In this document: one piece after another, positions 23,403-27,241 of the stretch
Layout: every line of letters starts with the position of its first letter
How positions within the stretch are numbered: the first letter of the stretch is position 1
Source: Thermomonas sp.
GTDB taxonomy: Bacteria; Pseudomonadota; Gammaproteobacteria; Xanthomonadales; Xanthomonadaceae
Assembly: GCA_024711415.1 (NCBI GenBank)
Contig: JANJSW010000275.1
Location: 1 to 27,241 of the forward strand
Direction of reading: 5' to 3'
Length of the DNA: 27,241 nt
The notes under the pieces: generated by a model
Seen by the model: only the letters and a program-made list of their open reading frames with translations
Told to the model about the DNA's origin: nothing
The model's database searches: none
Made by a program: the position numbers and the translations under genes

Positions 23403-25247
23403 TCATGCCGCTTCGTATTCCACGGCCTGGCCTTCATCGGTGCCCGTCGGTTGCGGCGTCGCCGCCGCATCGCCGTCGCGCTCGGGGGCCTCCATCACGT
23501 GCACGCCCACGCCCAGCCGCTTGGCCTGACGTTTCGCCGCGGCTGCCTGCGAAGCCACTTCCTCCGCGGTGGTGAAGCGACCCGGCGCGGCCGGGGTCAC
23601 GCCGATGGTGAGCGTGGTCAAAGGGAAGGTGGCGTAGCGACCAGCGCGGTCCTCGCCCTCCAGCACGCCCCTCTCCAGGTCCGCCGGTTCGAACAATGTC
23701 TGGCTGGCGGCATTGAACTCGCCCACCATGTCGCTGCAGCGGCGCTCCCAGTCGTCGCTCTGGAACAGCACCACGAAATCGTCGCCGCCGACATGGCCGA
23801 CGAAGTCCCAGCGCGGCTCCGCGTGGCGGACGAGCGTGTTCGCCACCAGCCGGATCATGCGATCGCCGCGGAAATAGCCGTACTGGTCGTTGTACGGCTT
23901 GAAGTGGTTGAGATCGCAGTACGCGGCCATGAACGGCTGGCCGGCGTCGATCAGCCGGGTGATGTGCTCGGCGATCGGAATGTTGCCGGGCAACAGGGTC
24001 AGCGGGTTGGCGTAGCGCGCCGCCTCGATGCGCAGTTCGGTCACCCGCCGCACCAGCGCCTCGCCGGTGCCCACGCCGGCGTAGCGGCCGCCACGGGTGA
24101 TGATGAAGCCGTCGGCCAGATAGCGCTGGTCCTCGCCCAGCAGGATCTCCGACATCGCGTCGATGCTCTGCGAGACATCGGCCATGATCGGCGAGGGATG
24201 CATCAGCTGGATGCAGGGCTTGCGACCGAGCAGCTCGCGCGCGAACGGCATCGCCATCCGCTCATTGAAGACGCGGCGGTTGATCAGCCCCTGCGGAAAA
24301 CCGTCGATGTCGACCACCGGCAGCGCCGGCAGCTGCGGGTGCTGGCGGAACAGCTGCTCGGCTTCGAAATTGCTGGCCTGCTCGTTGATGGACGGCGCCT
24401 CGACCAGCAGGTGGGCGGCGGTCACCCGCGGGAACGCGTGGCGCTGCCCGTTGACCGGCCATACCGGCAGCTTCTCGCTGGAGGCCTGCAGGGCTTCACC
24501 GGCAACGGTTTCGGCCACCGCCGGCTGCGGACGCCCGAGCAGGAAACCCTGCGCGTAGCGGATGCCTAGGTCCTGGATGATCGCCAGATCCTGGATGCGT
24601 TCCACGCCCTCGGCGATCAGGTCGGTGCCCAGGCTGTCCGCCACCTGCACCAGCGCCCGCACGATGCTGAGCCGGCCGGGACTCTGGGCGATGTCGTGCA
24701 CCAGGTAGCGGTCGATCTTGACGTAGTCCGGGCCCAGCTCGTGCCACAGCTCGAAATTGGAGTGGCCGTTGCCGAAGTCGTCCAGCGCGATCTGCACGCC
24801 GGCCGCGCGCAGGTAGCCAAGCGCATCGGCCAGGCGACCGACGTCCTCGACGATGTCGCGCTCGGTGATCTCGATGACGAACCTGCTGAGGTCCTGCCCG
24901 GCCGATTGCAGGCTGCGCAGGACCTGCTGCGGGCGCAACTCGCCCTGCAGGATTGCATGCGCGCTCAGGTTGACCAGCAGCCTTCCGCCGCGGGTGAAGT
25001 CGAAGGCCTGCGCCAGCGTGCTGGCGGCGTGGATTTCCAGCTCGCCCAGCCGGCCCGTGCGTCGCGCATGGTCCAGCAGGCGCAGCGGCGGCACGTCGGC
25101 ATGCGCATGGCGCATCAGGCCCTCGTGCGCCACCACCTTGCGGTCTTCCAGCCGGACGATCGGCTGGAACAGGGCGCGCAGGCCGTGGGGCCGCAGGGCG
25201 GCGGCAAGCAACGCATCGGACGGATCAGGCAATGGGGCAGCGCACAT
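23403..25247 (-). CDS. EAL-CBS-GGDEF cyclic-di-GMP protein
   Basis: A 614-aa cytoplasmic protein without membrane segments. The N-terminal EAL phosphodiesterase domain (about 20-255) keeps the catalytic set: E in HEGLMR (EGL in place of EAL), N in LVNLSA, E in EITERD, DD in LDDFGNG, K in YVKIDR, E in LIAEGVE, Q in QGFLLGRP. A CBS-pair-like region spans about 275-400. The C-terminal GGDEF domain has DLNHFKPYNDQYG and the variant signature GGDDF near 487. No RxxD inhibitory site precedes it (the corresponding residues are PRWD). Hydrolysis of c-di-GMP is likely. The GGDEF half may be a weak cyclase or a GTP sensor. ATG at 25247 lacks a strong ribosome-binding site. Its position beside an exopolysaccharide operon makes control of matrix production plausible, but this is inference. 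Confidence 0.92.
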   Translation of the reverse strand: MCAAPLPDPSDALLAAALRPHGLRALFQPIVRLEDRKVVAHEGLMRHAHADVPPLRLLDHARRTGRLGELEIHAASTLAQAFDFTRGGRLLVNLSAHAILQGELRPQQVLRSLQSAGQDLSRFVIEITERDIVEDVGRLADALGYLRAAGVQIALDDFGNGHSNFELWHELGPDYVKIDRYLVHDIAQSPGRLSIVRALVQVADSLGTDLIAEGVERIQDLAIIQDLGIRYAQGFLLGRPQPAVAETVAGEALQASSEKLPVWPVNGQRHAFPRVTAAHLLVEAPSINEQASNFEAEQLFRQHPQLPALPVVDIDGFPQGLINRRVFNERMAMPFARELLGRKPCIQLMHPSPIMADVSQSIDAMSEILLGEDQRYLADGFIITRGGRYAGVGTGEALVRRVTELRIEAARYANPLTLLPGNIPIAEHITRLIDAGQPFMAAYCDLNHFKPYNDQYGYFRGDRMIRLVANTLVRHAEPRWDFVGHVGGDDFVVLFQSDDWERRCSDMVGEFNAASQTLFEPADLERGVLEGEDRAGRYATFPLTTLTIGVTPAAPGRFTTAEEVASQAAAAKRQAKRLGVGVHVMEAPERDGDAAATPQPTGTDEGQAVEYEAA

Positions 25248-25267
25248 GCAACAGATGTTGTGAGCAG

Positions 25268-25291
25268 GCGATGACAGCTTCGTGTCACCGC
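25268..25291 (-). other. stem-loop between cysNC and the EAL-GGDEF gene
   Basis: On the minus strand GCGGTGACA pairs with TGTCATCGC (8 Watson-Crick pairs and one G-T) across the 6-nt loop CGAAGC. It begins about 30 nt after the cysNC stop. There is no T-run, so it may be a weak or rho-assisted end to the cys operon, or part of the next gene's leader. Confidence 0.45.
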
Positions 25292-25322
25292 GCCCACCAT
25301 CGCCGCCTTGTGCCGGCGCGGA

Positions 25323-27224
25323 TCAGGTCGCGGCGTCGTACCGCTCCGACGCCAGCGCCGCGATGACTTCGTCCGCGAGCGCCGCCACATCGGCCCCCAG
25401 CGTATGCAGGTGCAGTTCCGGCGCCTGCGGCGGTTCGTAGGGCGAATCGATGCCGGTGAAGTTGCGCAGTTCGCCGCGGCGCGCCTTGGCGTACAGGCCC
25501 TTGACGTCGCGACGCTCGGCTTCGGCCAGCGGTGTATCGACGAACACCTCAAGGAATTCGCCAGGTTCGAACAGCGCGCGCGCCATCTCGCGCTCTGCGC
25601 GGAACGGGCTGATGAAGCTGACCAGCACGATCAGCCCGGCGTCGGTCATCAGCCTGGCCACCTCGGCGACGCGGCGGATGTTCTCCACCCGGTCCTCGGC
25701 GGTGAACCCGAGGTCCTTGTTGAGGCCGTGGCGGACGTTGTCGCCGTCCAGCAGATAGGTGTGGCGGCCTTGCGCCAGCAGCTTCTTCTCCACCAGGTTG
25801 GCGATGGTGGACTTGCCGGCGCCGGACAGGCCTGTGAACCACAGGCAGCGCGGCGACTGGTGCTTGACCGCGGCGCGCGCCGCCTTGTCCACGTCGAGAT
25901 GTTGCCAGTGGATGTTGCCAGCGCGGCGCAGCGCGAAGTCCAGCGTACCGGCCGCAACGGTGGCATTGCTCTGCCGGTCGATCAGGATGAAGCCACCCAG
26001 CGCGCGGTTTTCGGCGTAGGCGGCGAACGGCACCGGCTGGTCGAGGTGCAGGTTGCAGTAGCCGACCTCGTTCAGGTCGAGATGCTTGGCGGCCAGCTGG
26101 TCCTGGGTGTTGACGTCGACCTTGTGCTTGATTTCGGTGACCGATGCGCCGACGGTGCGGCTGCCGATCTGCAGCAGGTACGGCCGCCCCGGCAGCAGCC
26201 GCGCATCGCCCATCCACAGCAGGTGGGCGGCGAACTGGTCGGCCACCTCCGGTGGATTGGCGGCGCTGGCGATCACGTCGCCGCGACTGATGTCGATCTC
26301 GTCGCGCAGGGTCAGGGTGACCGCCTGCCCTGCACTCGCTTCCGCCAGTTCGCCGTCGGCGGTGACGACGGCAGCGACCTGCGAGCGCCGCCCGGACGGC
26401 AGCACCACGATCTCGTCGCCCGGCCTGGCCGTGCCTGCGGCGATGGTGCCGGCGAAGCCGCGGAAATCCTGGTTCGGCCGGCACACCCACTGCACCGGCA
26501 TCCGCAGCGCGGCGCCATCCGCGGCGCGCGCCAGCGGCACCGTTTCCAGCAGCTCCAGCAGCGCCGGCCCGCCATACCAGGGCGTGTTGCGCGAGCGCTC
26601 GACCATGTTGTCGCCACGCAGCGCGGACAGCGGGATGCAGTCCACGTGGGTGATGCCCAGCTGCGCCGCGAGCGTTCGATATTCTTCGGCGATGCGATCG
26701 AACACGGCCCGGTCGAAGCCGACCAGGTCCATCTTGTTGACCGCCAGCAGCACCCGGTCGATGCCCAGCAACTTGACGATGTAGCTGTGTCGGCGGGTCT
26801 GCGTGAGCAGGCCCTTGCGCGCATCCACCAGCACCACCGCCACGTCGGCGGTGGACGCGCCGGTGGCCATGTTGCGGGTGTACTGCTCGTGGCCAGGACA
26901 GTCGGCGACGATGAACTTGCGGCGCTCGGTATCGAAGAAGCGGTAGGCCACGTCGATGGTGATGCCCTGCTCGCGCTCGGCGGCCAGGCCGTCGACCAGC
27001 AGGGCGAAATCGATCTCGTCCCCCTGCGTGCCGTGCCTGCGGCTGTCGGCTTCCAGCGCGCTGACCTGGTCGTCCCGCAGCAGCCGGGTGTCGTGCAGCA
27101 GCCTTCCGATCAGGGTGCTCTTGCCGTCGTCCACGCTGCCGCAGGTGATGAAGCGCAGCAGGTCCTTGGTTTCGTGCTGGTGCAGGTAGGCGGCGACCTG
27201 CGCATCGGCGTCGTCCAGGCGCAT
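25323..27224 (-). CDS. cysN: bifunctional sulfate adenylyltransferase subunit 1 / adenylylsulfate kinase (CysNC)
   Basis: Couples GTP hydrolysis to APS synthesis together with CysD, then phosphorylates APS to PAPS. The 633-aa protein joins two domains. The CysN GTPase has G1 GSVDDGKST near 29, G3 DCPGHEQY, G4 NKMD and G5 SAL, then beta-barrel domains with [16 protein letters not shown]. The C-terminal APS kinase (from about 455) has the P-loop GLSGAGKST near 465, [26 protein letters not shown] and FVDTPL, with [24 protein letters not shown] after it. ATG at 27224 shares one base with the cysD stop (TGATG), so translation is coupled. The fusion is common in proteobacteria of this group. Confidence 0.97.
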   Translation of the reverse strand: MRLDDADAQVAAYLHQHETKDLLRFITCGSVDDGKSTLIGRLLHDTRLLRDDQVSALEADSRRHGTQGDEIDFALLVDGLAAEREQGITIDVAYRFFDTERRKFIVADCPGHEQYTRNMATGASTADVAVVLVDARKGLLTQTRRHSYIVKLLGIDRVLLAVNKMDLVGFDRAVFDRIAEEYRTLAAQLGITHVDCIPLSALRGDNMVERSRNTPWYGGPALLELLETVPLARAADGAALRMPVQWVCRPNQDFRGFAGTIAAGTARPGDEIVVLPSGRRSQVAAVVTADGELAEASAGQAVTLTLRDEIDISRGDVIASAANPPEVADQFAAHLLWMGDARLLPGRPYLLQIGSRTVGASVTEIKHKVDVNTQDQLAAKHLDLNEVGYCNLHLDQPVPFAAYAENRALGGFILIDRQSNATVAAGTLDFALRRAGNIHWQHLDVDKAARAAVKHQSPRCLWFTGLSGAGKSTIANLVEKKLLAQGRHTYLLDGDNVRHGLNKDLGFTAEDRVENIRRVAEVARLMTDAGLIVLVSFISPFRAEREMARALFEPGEFLEVFVDTPLAEAERRDVKGLYAKARRGELRNFTGIDSPYEPPQAPELHLHTLGADVAALADEVIAALASERYDAAT

Positions 27225-27241
27225 CAGAAGTAGCCCTCCTG
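27224..27241 (-). CDS. cysD: sulfate adenylyltransferase subunit 2 (CysD), last codons only
   Basis: The final five sense codons before a TGA (27226-27224) read QEGYF, the expected C-terminal ending of CysD. The gene runs off the right edge of the window. Position immediately upstream of cysNC, with a one-base stop-start overlap, supports the call. Confidence 0.8.
   Translation of the reverse strand, partial: QEGYF

Noticed and set aside
23225..23470. 81-residue minus-strand frame ending GGAGFEPATLAV
   Set aside because: That ending is produced by reading antisense through the T arm and anticodon region of a tRNA, a well-known false protein.

Overview
The window is a dense, very GC-rich chromosomal segment that looks like a gammaproteobacterium of the Xanthomonadaceae/Lysobacterales (Lysobacter, Luteimonas or Thermomonas-like). 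The grounds are an hrcA-grpE-dnaK-dnaJ cluster with recN divergent from hrcA, a bacterial kynurenine pathway, a fused CysN-CysC, DUF1631 and DUF2939 proteins, and start codons lying only 6-8 nt after -10-like boxes. The assignment is inference from gene content, not from a search. No insertion sequence, prophage, CRISPR array or plasmid function was seen, and there is no gene-free stretch over about 300 bp.

Layout. Positions 1-7867 are all on the minus strand: a DUF1631 protein cut by the window edge, a TyrA-ACT prephenate dehydrogenase with a TTG start, then dnaJ, dnaK, grpE and hrcA. A near-consensus sigma-32 promoter lies directly upstream of dnaK, and a perfect 10-bp stem-loop separates dnaK from dnaJ. 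From 7944 to 15356 the genes are on the plus strand: recN; a three-gene kynurenine operon (ACM-semialdehyde decarboxylase, kynureninase, kynurenine 3-monooxygenase) joined by overlapping starts and stops; a REP-like inverted repeat filling the whole next gap; sbcB (exonuclease I); and a DUF2939 membrane protein.

From 23022 down to 15411 (minus strand) there is a compact exopolysaccharide module: Wza/GumB-type outer-membrane lipoprotein, Wzc-type tyrosine autokinase, a membrane-anchored J-domain protein, a TPR/beta-sandwich membrane protein, a small secreted FecR-like protein in its own transcription unit, and an O-antigen ligase/Wzy-type polymerase. No glycosyltransferase, flippase or priming transferase is present. 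The J-domain protein, the TPR protein and the small secreted protein are the least understood genes here and the best candidates for an undescribed system.

A tRNA-Val(CAC) gene with its own promoter and a strong bidirectional terminator separates this module from an EAL-CBS-GGDEF cyclic-di-GMP protein with a GGDDF motif, and from the sulfate-activation genes cysNC and the last five codons of cysD. The themes are protein folding under heat stress, DNA repair, tryptophan breakdown or NAD precursor supply, polysaccharide export with possible c-di-GMP control, and sulfate assimilation.
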